Positions 1 through 6,505 are shown, counted from the first letter of the stretch. The stretch is 6,505 bases of DNA from Candidatus Omnitrophota bacterium (GCA_029557025.1 JAKPRU010000183.1:1-6505); one strand, 5' to 3'. The notes: a model not told the origin generated them from the sequence alone. A program made the numbers and translations.

Positions 1-453
1 CTGCTCCTGACTCCGCAGCAGCGCCTTTGTCAATGCGCCGTGAAAAATAATCACGCAATAAATGGAAGCCAGAGAGTTCTCCACCCAATACACCCGGTCG
101 CGTATGGAAAGATCGATCACAGATAGAGTCAGTTCCATCACGACAAAAACAAACAGTGAAACAACCAGCCGATACCCCAGGATCGCCTCCGCGACCGCCC
201 GGAATCGGTCTTTCCATTTCGCCAAGTCCCGTGTAACAGTCTGCTCAAGACCAAAATCCACCAGAACCCCGAAAATCAGGGCCATCTCCAGAAGGTATTC
301 GAGGTATCCGTAGGAATCGCGGCCCAGGATATCCGCGGCGAGGATGGCAAATACAAGAAGAAGAATCTTACAGATGATTCCCGATCCGGTGAGCAAACCG
401 GTAAACCGTGCAATCCGTTCGCCGCCTGTTCCGTTTCCCGGGGATTCGTTCAT
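1..453 (-). CDS. Wzx-like polysaccharide flippase, N-terminal part (runs off left edge)
   Basis: I translated this frame by hand: it opens at an ATG at 453 and stays open for 151 codons to the window edge without a stop. Hydrophobic stretches at about residues 17-40, 49-69, 90-113 and 125-142 look like the first four membrane helices. The segment around residues 43-80, with GRDSYGYLEY, then VDFGLEQTVTRDLA, matches the typical helix-1/helix-2 loop and 'dlGl...tRdla' motif of the polysaccharide transporter (PST/Wzx) branch of the MOP superfamily. Such proteins flip lipid-linked oligosaccharide across the inner membrane for O-antigen or capsule assembly. The start is 18 bases after the glycosyltransferase stop, with a modest GAGAA ribosome site 5 bases or less ahead, which suggests co-transcription. 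Family members usually have 400-500 residues, so about two thirds lies outside. Family assignment is good; the substrate is unknown. Confidence 0.85.
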   Translation of the reverse strand, partial: MNESPGNGTGGERIARFTGLLTGSGIICKILLLVFAILAADILGRDSYGYLEYLLEMALIFGVLVDFGLEQTVTRDLAKWKDRFRAVAEAILGYRLVVSLFVFVVMELTLSVIDLSIRDRVYWVENSLASIYCVIIFHGALTKALLRSQEQ

Positions 454-471
454 CAATTCTCAAGAACACCG

Positions 472-1596
472 TCAAAGAAAACCCAGATTCCTGTAAAAGT
501 CTCCCATGTTCGCGGCGAAACGCTCCCACGAAAAGAGTTCCCGCGCCCGACGTTGCCCATACTCCACTATCTCTGTGCGCCACACAGCATCCTCGCGAAG
601 CCGCCGGATTGCGCCAACCAGCGCATCCACATCATCTTCCGGGAACAGCAAATCCTCCCGTCCCAGAACCTCCGGAATTGCGCCGGATGATGAACCAAAC
701 GCCGGAATCCCCAGGGCCATGGCCTCGATCAAAATACGCCCCAGCTGCTCCGACCAGCCCGGCATCGTTCGGGACGGCAGAACCAGCAGATCGAACGACA
801 CCAGATGATTGACAACCTCTTCCTCAGGAATCGACGAAATCCATCGCACGCGATTCTCGACATGACACTGACTCGCCAAGCTCCGAAATATACCCTCGTC
901 CGCGCCGCTGCCGATCAGGGTCAGCTCCGCATCGGGGAGTCGGTCCATGGCCCGGATCAGGATATCGACACCTTTCATTTCCAGCATCCGCCCGATATAT
1001 CCCACAGTGAAAGGTCGACCGGGATCTTTTCGAATAACGGGAGATTGAAAATATCTTGCACTCACACCATAGGGGATGACAGCTGTCGGTTTATCATATC
1101 CCTTTCGCCGCAGGACGGTCTCAGCCATTCCGGTTGCGCAAATAGCGCCCACTGAAATCCGATGCAACCAACGGTCGATTCGGGCATACACGGGCGACAG
1201 GCGCGAGGGATACTTCCATGGTCGGTAGAGGTTCTCCCATGTGTAGAACAACAAATCGAAAGAACCCACAAAAGTCCTGAGAAAAGCCGTCTCCCCGGAA
1301 ACCAGCGCCCACGGCTCTTCCAACAGTTGAACGACTTCAGGTTTTACATTCCGCAAAACGCGAACCAGGCCGCCCGAATAGAAATGACGGGCATAGTACC
1401 CCGGAAAACAGACGGTCCCCCGGTGCGGAACGTATCGTTCATCGCCGTGATCGACCCAGGACACGGCCCGGTCATTCTCCACCCAACGGCTCGGTCCAAA
1501 CACATGGATCTCGAGATTCGGCAAGCAAGCAAGCGCCTGATGACGCTCATGCGCCGAGGGCAACCCTGCGGTCTTGTCAATAATGAGAAGACGCAT
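472..1596 (-). CDS. GT4-type (GT-B fold) glycosyltransferase
   Basis: A protein of 374 residues from the ATG at 1596. It probably transfers a sugar from a nucleotide-sugar donor to a growing surface glycan at the cytoplasmic face of the inner membrane. The N-terminal half (residues 1-180) holds the MRLLIID start, an EEPWAL segment and FYTWENLYRPW, both typical of family 4 enzymes. The C-terminal half has IPYGV at about 174-178, the YIGRMLEMKGVDIL segment at about 200-213, and the E-x7-E donor-binding motif at E283/E291 (SEQLGRILIE), followed by the usual GIPAFGSSSGAIPEV loop. Length is normal for the family. An in-frame GTG at 1629 would add 11 residues (MRERRSCLFES); I prefer the ATG because MRLLII is the usual beginning of the Rossmann fold, but neither start has a good ribosome site. 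The gene lies 47 bases after the multidomain surface protein and 18 bases before the flippase gene. Donor and acceptor cannot be told. Confidence 0.9.
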   Translation of the reverse strand: MRLLIIDKTAGLPSAHERHQALACLPNLEIHVFGPSRWVENDRAVSWVDHGDERYVPHRGTVCFPGYYARHFYSGGLVRVLRNVKPEVVQLLEEPWALVSGETAFLRTFVGSFDLLFYTWENLYRPWKYPSRLSPVYARIDRWLHRISVGAICATGMAETVLRRKGYDKPTAVIPYGVSARYFQSPVIRKDPGRPFTVGYIGRMLEMKGVDILIRAMDRLPDAELTLIGSGADEGIFRSLASQCHVENRVRWISSIPEEEVVNHLVSFDLLVLPSRTMPGWSEQLGRILIEAMALGIPAFGSSSGAIPEVLGREDLLFPEDDVDALVGAIRRLREDAVWRTEIVEYGQRRARELFSWERFAANMGDFYRNLGFL

Positions 1597-1608
1597 GGAC
1601 TCGAAAAG

Positions 1609-1627
1609 GCAGGAGCGGCGCTCCCGC
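1609..1627 (-). terminator. Possible weak intrinsic terminator or attenuator hairpin
   Basis: On the minus strand GCGGGAGC (1627-1620) and GCTCCTGC (1616-1609) can form an 8-pair stem with one G-U pair and a 3-base loop, followed by C and TTTT (1608-1604). It sits in the 47-base gap between the multidomain protein's stop and the glycosyltransferase ATG. The T run is short, so termination would be partial at best. If the glycosyltransferase instead starts at GTG 1629, the hairpin is coding and its meaning weakens. Confidence 0.3.
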
Positions 1628-1643
1628 ACTTCAAGGTCAAAAA

Positions 1644-2939
1644 TCAGAAGTCAAACGGATCATCGTTTTTCTTTCGACCGTTCGACTCGCCGTTTCCGTT
1701 CGAACCACCGAAAGAATAAGTCGAGGAACCGGGGGAGGAAGTCTCCTCCAGATCTTCCGATGTCCGGCTTGAGTATGCATCCAGCGGGCTGGCCGCTTCG
1801 GGAATCACCGGGCGACGAGAACCACGTCTGCGCAGCAATGTAATCAGCAGGAACAGGAAGATCACTCCGATCACGCCACCGACAATACCGAGAGTCAGCG
1901 GGGTGTATCGTTTCAAAATTGTGAGATTCACCACGGCAGGTGTCGGGTCGAAATTCCCGGCCGGGTCTACGGCGCGCACCGTTGCGATATACCCCCAGGA
2001 ATAAAAGGATAGCGGTTTGGTGACAATCCAGTCTTTTCCGGCGGGCAGGGGGGCATCTTGCCAGCGCTCATCCCCCAGATGGTATTGGAAAAACCGGATC
2101 GGTTTAGGTTGACCGCCCTCTTCAATCGGCGGATCGGTTCCTTCGAGGGTCACAATCGGGTATCCCCCGGATTCACTCCAGCGATACTCAAACACGGCAC
2201 TTGTCTCCGGAGGTGTTCGGTCCACCGTGAAAACAGCGGTTTCCTCCGGGGTTTTGTTTCCGGCAGGGTCTACCGCCCAGATTGTGATGGTATGTTTTCC
2301 TTCTTCGAGATTTTTCAGAACAGTTTTACCCTCTGTCCCGTGGGCTTGCGGCGCTCCGTCATCGATCTTGGAGAAGAAATTGAACGCCACTCGTGCGCCC
2401 GTATCATCCAGTCCCTCCCAGGAAACAGGGACCTCCTCCAGGTTGGTGTAATCGGGCGGCCGTTGCACAAACCGAACCTCCAGCCCCACTTTAACAATCA
2501 CTTTGATCTCGTCCGGCGTCGCATCGATGTTTTCCCGACCATCCTTGGCGCGCACGCGGAGAGTATGCTCCCCATTGGCGAGATTGGTGAACTCGTAAGT
2601 GCGTTCGGAGAAAAATGCGGACCACTCTCCGTCGTCCAGCTGGACCGAGTATTGAAGTTCTTCCGGTTTCTGTGTGTTGTCTTTTCCGGTGAATTCAATG
2701 GAGTAACTGCGTTTGTTGATCGTTGGGGGAGCATCCGGCTTATTCAGGATCTGCGTATCCGGCGCAGCCTGGAACGTATTGAACTTGAATTCGGACGGAG
2801 GCTCCTGGATGTTCCCGGCCACGTCCATCGCGCGGATTCGGAACGTATACTCGCCGTCGGGAGGAGTCTCGATAACCACAAAGGGTTCTTTTGCAAAGGG
2901 AGACCAGGGATTCTGGTTAATCGTGTGCGAATAAGTCAA
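1644..2939 (-). CDS. C-terminal fragment of frameshifted Ig/BNR surface protein (Ig-like repeats, TM anchor)
   Basis: This frame carries the rest of the gene that begins at 4936; joined by a one-base correction, the product is about 1,097 residues. Supported coding starts at about 2939. The same open frame extends further upstream to 3239, but there it is a Cys/Arg/Pro-rich shadow of the N-terminal fragment. In fused numbering it completes Ig-like unit 1, then gives units 2 (about 726-816), 3 (about 819-905) and 4 (about 909-1007). Each ends with a similar strand and turn: GEYTFRIRAMDVAGN, GEHTLRVRAKDGREN, GKHTITIWAVDPAGN and WGYIATVRAVDPAGN, recalling Y_Y_Y or HYR-like Ig folds. A single hydrophobic helix follows at about 1012-1034, then RRRGSRR and a 62-residue Ser/Gly/Asn-rich tail ending DDPFDF. 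The basic cluster after the helix predicts the tail is cytoplasmic and the Ig units outside. No well-supported start of its own is present: TTG at 2939 overlaps the upstream TGA but has no ribosome site and would begin mid-domain. Function unknown. Confidence 0.8.
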   Translation of the reverse strand: MTYSHTINQNPWSPFAKEPFVVIETPPDGEYTFRIRAMDVAGNIQEPPSEFKFNTFQAAPDTQILNKPDAPPTINKRSYSIEFTGKDNTQKPEELQYSVQLDDGEWSAFFSERTYEFTNLANGEHTLRVRAKDGRENIDATPDEIKVIVKVGLEVRFVQRPPDYTNLEEVPVSWEGLDDTGARVAFNFFSKIDDGAPQAHGTEGKTVLKNLEEGKHTITIWAVDPAGNKTPEETAVFTVDRTPPETSAVFEYRWSESGGYPIVTLEGTDPPIEEGGQPKPIRFFQYHLGDERWQDAPLPAGKDWIVTKPLSFYSWGYIATVRAVDPAGNFDPTPAVVNLTILKRYTPLTLGIVGGVIGVIFLFLLITLLRRRGSRRPVIPEAASPLDAYSSRTSEDLEETSSPGSSTYSFGGSNGNGESNGRKKNDDPFDF

Positions 2940-2963
2940 TTCGCATTTTCGGAAATGTTGTCG
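2936..2963 (-). other. Probable one-base frameshift point inside a single gene
   Basis: The upstream frame reads sensibly to ISENAN and stops at TGA 2938-2936; the downstream frame reads sensibly from LTYSHT at 2939. Adding one base joins them without a gap: NDNISENANLTYS aligns position for position with KDNTQKPEELQYS of the next Ig-like unit. The lost base could lie in the A4 run (2949-2946 on the minus strand), giving EKCEL, or in AATT (2941-2938), giving ENANL. No X-XXY-YYZ slippery heptamer is present in the reading frame, so programmed -1 frameshifting is not supported. A sequencing or assembly error, or a real inactivating deletion, is more likely. Confidence 0.8.
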
Positions 2964-4936
2964 TTCGCCGTCCAGGTAAACCGAATCTGGGGTTCTTTCA
3001 CGTTGGGATCCGCAGGCGCGGTGATTTGAGTAGTGGGTCGGACATTGTCGGTCCGCATGTAGGAAATCCAGCTGTTCTCCGATTCTCCGGCGCTCCAAAC
3101 AATATGACAGACATCCCCGGAGACAGCGAGCCTGGGAGTCGTGCGGATGTAATAGGGAACGGTGAGGCTTTTGGTCTGCCCGTCCAGCTGTTCTCGGAAG
3201 TTGATCGGGACAGCCTGATATGGCGCGCGGGGCGACCACACTGCGCGGCGTCCCCCCGGCGTTGACACCACGTCGATCACCATTCGGGAATCGAATTCTT
3301 GCGTCCCGCCGAAATGCTCGGCCCAGGTTTGCCCCTGGTCGGTGCTGATGGACGTTTGGATCTCCGTATCCTTGTTCAGCGTCAGGAAAATCTGCCCGTT
3401 CTCCGGCCCATAGACCTGAAAAATACTGGGCATTTGAGCGGCGAACAATTCTTTGATCCGACGCGGCGGTGTGAATGTATTATCCGCTTCATTATAGAAA
3501 CTGGAAATGACGGTGACATGCACATTCAAACCGGATTGCTGGGTGCCCCCGAGTTCAATCTTTCCGAATCCCGCCTGGATGCTGTCGGGGGACCAATCGG
3601 TCCGCTCGTTCAGGCTGACCGAACCCAGCGTGGTTTCCAGGGGGATCTCCTGCCAGACAAGCAAAGCGCTGCCGTCCAGGGGAAGCAGACGCGGGGACAG
3701 GCAATGATTGGGACTTTGCGCCACCTGTTTTGGGGGTGTCCAGGTCTTTCCGTTATCCGCGCTTTGAGAAGCAAATATCTGGCGTGCCCGTGTCTGGTTG
3801 ATCTCCACAATGGACGACCAGACAACAAGCACCTCATCCTTCACAATGGCGACCGCAGGGGAGAAGTTAACCGGCAGATTCCCGCTCAGGACCACCGGCT
3901 CGGCCCAGTTCTTGCCCCCGTCGCGTGAAATAAGCATTTTCAACGCCCCTTCCGCGTAGGCCACAAACACCAGATCCCCCTTTGCCGCGACAGCCGGGTA
4001 GTACCATTGAATTGTGGGCGAAGTCACCAGGCGGCGCTCTTCGGACCACCCCTTCTCCAATCCCCGGATGGTCGTTGTCTGTGGCAGGGAAGAATCGGCT
4101 TTTGCCGTCTCCTGACTTTCCAAAGCCGCGTCTGTTTTGGGTGCTTGAATCCTTGGCGCCCCTGTCTTGAACGCAATCGGATAGGGAACGGCAGGTTGGC
4201 CGAGAGTATTTTGAAAGTTCTGAAATTTGTCGCTATTGACACTGACCCAATATTCCCGGTTCGGTTTTAAAGCGACCGGAAGGACGCAGGTCCGCGCGTC
4301 AAGCCAACGTGCCCGCTTTTTCGGATCTCCCGGATAAGTCGGACCACCACCAACCCAGGAAAACATATTTCGGTTCATATCCTGGTCGAAGACAACACGT
4401 ATTTCTTTCAGCTCTGGATCGACATCCGTCGCGCCGTTGTCCGGTATGGCCTGGATGACCCTGGGTGGCGGTGTTTTGAAATCCCCGGTTTTGAATTCAA
4501 TCGGATACGGTTCAGCCGGTTCGCCGTTTGTATTCTGAAACCCCTTAAAGCGCTCGCTGTTGATGCTCAATTTGTATTCCCGGTTGGGGCCGAGTTGGAT
4601 GGGTATCAGGCAGGTCCGGGCGTCCTCCCATTTCGGCATCTTGCCCTGTGCGCCCGGGAAAGTCGGTCCTGTGCCCACAACCGAAACTCCACGCGGGTTC
4701 ATATCCTGGTCAAAAACAATCCTCATCTCTTTGAGTGTCGGATCGACATCGGTCGCGCCATTGTCCGGAGTGGCCTCGACCACCTTCGGAGGAGCGGCTG
4801 TTACAAGACCGGCGCAGGTCAATACCGCCGCCAGAGCAAGCAGTAACAGGAAAAAATCGCCCTTGCGGACTCCTCCCGGTTGTTGGGATGATAAGTACAC
4901 TCTGCGGCGCAAGAAAGACATTGTGTTCGTGTTCAT
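2936..4936 (-). CDS. N-terminal fragment of frameshifted Ig/BNR (sialidase-like propeller) surface protein
   Basis: 666 residues before a TGA that interrupts an Ig-like unit. Residues 1-48 form a long signal peptide: a basic start (RRR, RKGD), a hydrophobic core at about 28-46 and a likely cleavage after VTA. Residues about 49-151 and 158-259 are two tandem copies of an SbsA_Ig/Big_5-like domain, with PDNGATDVDP, VFDQDMN, DARTC and PNREY in both. Residues about 300-630 look like a BNR propeller: three clear Asp-boxes, SRDGGKNW (337-344), SADNGKTW (392-399) and STDQGQTW (531-538), and about six blade-like units with strands such as LVFVAYA, VLVVWSS, ALLVWQE and CHIVWSA. I see no FRIP motif or arginine triad of true sialidases, so a binding or structural role is more likely than catalysis. 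Ig-like unit 1 begins at about 632 and is cut after ENAN. The start has a good ribosome site; a second ATG 5 codons on has none. Ligand and partners are unknown. Confidence 0.85.
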   Translation of the reverse strand: MNTNTMSFLRRRVYLSSQQPGGVRKGDFFLLLLALAAVLTCAGLVTAAPPKVVEATPDNGATDVDPTLKEMRIVFDQDMNPRGVSVVGTGPTFPGAQGKMPKWEDARTCLIPIQLGPNREYKLSINSERFKGFQNTNGEPAEPYPIEFKTGDFKTPPPRVIQAIPDNGATDVDPELKEIRVVFDQDMNRNMFSWVGGGPTYPGDPKKRARWLDARTCVLPVALKPNREYWVSVNSDKFQNFQNTLGQPAVPYPIAFKTGAPRIQAPKTDAALESQETAKADSSLPQTTTIRGLEKGWSEERRLVTSPTIQWYYPAVAAKGDLVFVAYAEGALKMLISRDGGKNWAEPVVLSGNLPVNFSPAVAIVKDEVLVVWSSIVEINQTRARQIFASQSADNGKTWTPPKQVAQSPNHCLSPRLLPLDGSALLVWQEIPLETTLGSVSLNERTDWSPDSIQAGFGKIELGGTQQSGLNVHVTVISSFYNEADNTFTPPRRIKELFAAQMPSIFQVYGPENGQIFLTLNKDTEIQTSISTDQGQTWAEHFGGTQEFDSRMVIDVVSTPGGRRAVWSPRAPYQAVPINFREQLDGQTKSLTVPYYIRTTPRLAVSGDVCHIVWSAGESENSWISYMRTDNVRPTTQITAPADPNVKEPQIRFTWTANDNISENAN
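4160..4774 (-). repeat. Tandem duplication encoding two SbsA_Ig/Big_5-like domains
   Basis: Two diverged copies, 4774-4484 and 4450-4160, lie 324 bases (108 codons) apart in the same frame. They are recognisably similar in DNA as well as protein, for example around the VFDQDMN codons (about 4383 and 4707). Each copy has one cysteine at the same place (C109 and C217, in DARTC). The copies have diverged enough that this is an old intragenic duplication rather than a recent one. Confidence 0.8.
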
Positions 4937-4942
4937 TCAGGG

Positions 4943-4950
4943 TCTCTCTC
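4943..4950 (-). promoter_or_regulatory. Ribosome binding site of the Ig/BNR protein gene
   Basis: GAGAGAGA on the minus strand lies 6 bases ahead of the ATG at 4936. It is the only purine-rich site nearby and supports this ATG over the in-frame ATG at 4921, which has nothing comparable in front. The 110-base spacer up to the holA stop (4937-5046) could also hold a promoter; TTGATA and AT-rich pieces occur at about 5005-5015, but no convincing -35/-10 pair at good spacing was found. Confidence 0.55.
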
Positions 4951-5046
4951 TGAATCTGAGATTGTGGGGATCAATCAGCGCGGTATTTGCTGCGTTCCGT
5001 TACTCTGAGTTTATCAAAACATCGTACCACTGTCTGCCGGATATCC

Positions 5047-6039
5047 CTAGGATGATGCAGACAGTTCCACGACCAGGCGTTCGAGAGCCGTTTCGGGTGT
5101 GCCGGCGCTGCTTTTCAGCATTTCGTCTGTGGCGCGGATTCGGGCCAATCCCCGCTCCAGGTTTGCCAGGCTGAAACCGGATGCCTGCTGAATGGTCGCC
5201 TGCAGCGGATAGCCTTCCAGCCCGGTTGCTTCCGACCACTTGTTGCGCGGAATGCCTTCCGCTTCGGCTGTGCGCACTGCCCACATTTGTCGAAACAGTC
5301 GCGCCAGCATTCCCAATACAAGTACCGGCTCGACTCCCTGCTCGAAGATTCTCCGCAGGTTCATCAGGGCTGTTGCCGGGTCTTTCGCCGCCACATTGCG
5401 CGTAATGGTCCATACATCCTCTTCCGGGTCCGTCGCCAGCAGAGACCGACAGGTCGCCAGATCCACCCGTCCCTTCGGTCCCGCGTAGAGAATGACTTTA
5501 TCCAACTCGGAGAGCGCCTCCAAACCGCGCGTGCCCACACGCTCCAGCAGCAGGTTCAGCGCATCCGCGTCGAGACGCACTTCCGCTTCTTTCAGACGCT
5601 GAACCACCATGGCCCTCACCTCCGACGGCGCCGGAGGTTTCAGTTCAACGTTCGGAACCTTATCCATAATTTCTTTGAGGGCTTTTTTGGGGGACTTCTT
5701 CGATCCCAGAATCAAGACCAGGACGCAGTCTTTCGCAGGCTTCTTGATATACGACAGCGCTGCCTCCAGCTCCTCCACTTTTGCTTTCTCAAACTGGTGC
5801 AGAACAACAACTCTGCGTGGGGTAAACAGCGAGGAGGCGGCGGCATCCTCGAGGGCATTTGCCGTCTCGCTCTGGCCCGCATCGTATTCGCGCCGCTCGC
5901 AATTATTTTCTCCACCCAAACGTTTCACCAACTGATCCAGCGCCTGTCGTATGCGGAACGAATCGGTTCCGATACAGAGCAGAACAGGAGACAGGGGCAG
6001 AGAATCTTTCTTGCTTGGGGTTGAACGAACCGGAGGCAT
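5047..6039 (-). CDS. holA: DNA polymerase III subunit delta
   Basis: A 330-residue protein, close to the usual 330-345 for HolA. Delta is the subunit of the clamp-loader complex that opens the beta sliding clamp for loading at primed DNA. The N-terminal domain shows VLLCIGTDSFRIRQAL (19-34) and SLFTPRRVVVL (70-80), then the strand DCVLVLILGSKK (104-115). The central helical part has LLLERVGTRGLEALSELDKVILYAG (about 163-187), as in the family's 'VG.dl..L..EleKL.ly' region. The C-terminal collar domain includes VWTITRNVAAKDPATAL and EPVLVLGMLARLFRQMW (about 209-253), and closes with ATDEMLKSS..TPETALERLVVEL. The start ATG is preceded by GGTGA (6050-6046), 6 bases away and overlapping the lptE TGA, so translation is probably coupled to lptE. 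The lptE-holA order matches many Gram-negative genomes. The first 15 residues are a poorly conserved, probably disordered extension. Confidence 0.95.
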   Translation of the reverse strand: MPPVRSTPSKKDSLPLSPVLLCIGTDSFRIRQALDQLVKRLGGENNCERREYDAGQSETANALEDAAASSLFTPRRVVVLHQFEKAKVEELEAALSYIKKPAKDCVLVLILGSKKSPKKALKEIMDKVPNVELKPPAPSEVRAMVVQRLKEAEVRLDADALNLLLERVGTRGLEALSELDKVILYAGPKGRVDLATCRSLLATDPEEDVWTITRNVAAKDPATALMNLRRIFEQGVEPVLVLGMLARLFRQMWAVRTAEAEGIPRNKWSEATGLEGYPLQATIQQASGFSLANLERGLARIRATDEMLKSSAGTPETALERLVVELSASS

Positions 6040-6045
6040 CGTGAA

Positions 6046-6505
6046 TCACCAGCCGTCCAGGAAACGGCTGATGATCTGATCCGCCAGAACGCTGCCGATA
6101 TCCCGTTGTCGTTCGATGGTGGGTTCGTTTGTCAACAGAAACGGTCCGCGTGTTTGGAATTCTGTTTCCTCCATCACAACCCGCCCGTCATCCGCATCCA
6201 CCATCCGCGCTCGAAGAACGAGGGTCATGTCATAGCCGACCGCGCGATCCAGGTCCGTGAAACTCAGCGGTTCGATCTCTACGGAGGTGATTCGACCCTC
6301 CAGCACGACATCCGCGCGCGACCGGTCCGTCACCCGCAGTCGTCGATCCCGCAGAAAACTCTGGATAACAGACGCTGTGATCGTCTCTTCCAGGCCCGGT
6401 TCCATGGTCTCATTTTTGAATACCGGTATGGCAATGGAACCGTACTCCTCACCCAGAACAGTCTCATGGGTCGTGCTGCACGAGACTGCTGTCAACATCA
6501 CGAAG
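6046..6505 (-). CDS. lptE: LPS-assembly lipoprotein LptE (5' end beyond window)
   Basis: LptE is an outer-membrane lipoprotein that plugs and helps assemble the LptD barrel, which inserts LPS into the outer leaflet. The frame is open to the right edge: upstream of a GTG at 6501 it still reads F-V-M-L-T-A-V-S-C, the end of a hydrophobic signal peptide with a lipobox-like AVSC whose Cys would be lipidated. The true start therefore lies outside the window, and neither the GTG at 6501 nor the ATG at 6498 should be taken as the start. The mature part shows the family pattern: IAIPVFKNETMEPGLEETITASVI, then RDRRLRVTDRSRADVVLEGRI, a DMTLVLRARMVDADDGRVV strand pair, and a C-terminal helix ending at W just before TGA. 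The mature length of about 145 residues fits the family. Pairing with holA supports the call. Confidence 0.87.
   Translation of the reverse strand, partial: FVMLTAVSCSTTHETVLGEEYGSIAIPVFKNETMEPGLEETITASVIQSFLRDRRLRVTDRSRADVVLEGRITSVEIEPLSFTDLDRAVGYDMTLVLRARMVDADDGRVVMEETEFQTRGPFLLTNEPTIERQRDIGSVLADQIISRFLDGW

Noticed and set aside
1162..1719. 185-codon open frame on the plus strand
   Set aside because: Lies opposite the glycosyltransferase and the end of the Ig protein, both with strong family signals; no domain in the plus translation.
2934..2941. Two separate genes coupled through an overlapping TTGA stop/start
   Set aside because: No ribosome site before the TTG, and the second product would begin in the middle of an Ig-like unit whose first half is at the end of the upstream frame.
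2930..2970. Programmed -1 ribosomal frameshift joining the two halves
   Set aside because: No slippery heptamer in frame, no obvious strong hairpin or Shine-Dalgarno-like stimulator at the site; an indel is simpler.
2058..3029. 323-codon open frame on the plus strand
   Set aside because: Antisense to the repeated Ig-like coding region, which shows clear domain repeats on the minus strand; the plus translation has no recognisable pattern.
2940..3239. The upstream 100 codons of the open frame ending at 1644, which begins at an ATG at 3239
   Set aside because: This part overlaps convincing coding sequence of the N-terminal fragment in another frame, is rich in Cys, Arg and Pro, and has no repeat or domain pattern. 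It is a shadow.
4937..5046. A promoter or small gene such as rpsT after holA
   Set aside because: The spacer is too short for rpsT, has no coding frame, and no well-spaced promoter hexamers could be made out.
5287..6024. 245-codon open frame on the plus strand
   Set aside because: Antisense to holA; its Arg/Gln/His-rich translation is a typical shadow.

Overview
The window is a gene-dense stretch of a moderately GC-rich bacterial chromosome in which every supported gene is on the minus strand, so transcription runs from the right end to the left end. An LptE-type lipoprotein implies a diderm (Gram-negative-type) bacterium that exports LPS. The sequence alone does not place it in a phylum. 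The two housekeeping genes match known families clearly but are not close copies of proteobacterial model proteins.

Layout in transcription order: (1) lptE, cut by the right edge inside its signal peptide; (2) holA, the DNA polymerase III delta subunit, 6 bases after lptE with its ribosome site overlapping the lptE stop; (3) a 110-base spacer; (4) a large gene of about 3.3 kb for a surface or periplasmic protein: signal peptide, two tandem SbsA/Big_5-like Ig domains, a BNR/Asp-box sialidase-like propeller, four Ig-like units, one transmembrane helix and a basic then acidic cytoplasmic tail. As written this gene is broken by a one-base frameshift near 2937-2960 and appears as two open frames (2936-4936 and 1644-2939); (5) a GT4-type glycosyltransferase; (6) the N-terminal 151 residues of a Wzx-like polysaccharide flippase, running off the left edge.

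The common theme is the cell envelope: LptE acts in LPS insertion at the outer membrane, the glycosyltransferase and flippase look like the start of a surface-polysaccharide locus, and the multidomain protein is predicted to be exported and membrane anchored. holA is the replication gene that commonly accompanies lptE. No RNA genes, mobile elements, CRISPR arrays or attachment sites were seen. No intergenic stretch exceeds about 110 bases. The most notable items are the frameshifted multidomain protein and its unusual architecture. I see no convincing evidence of a wholly new system.
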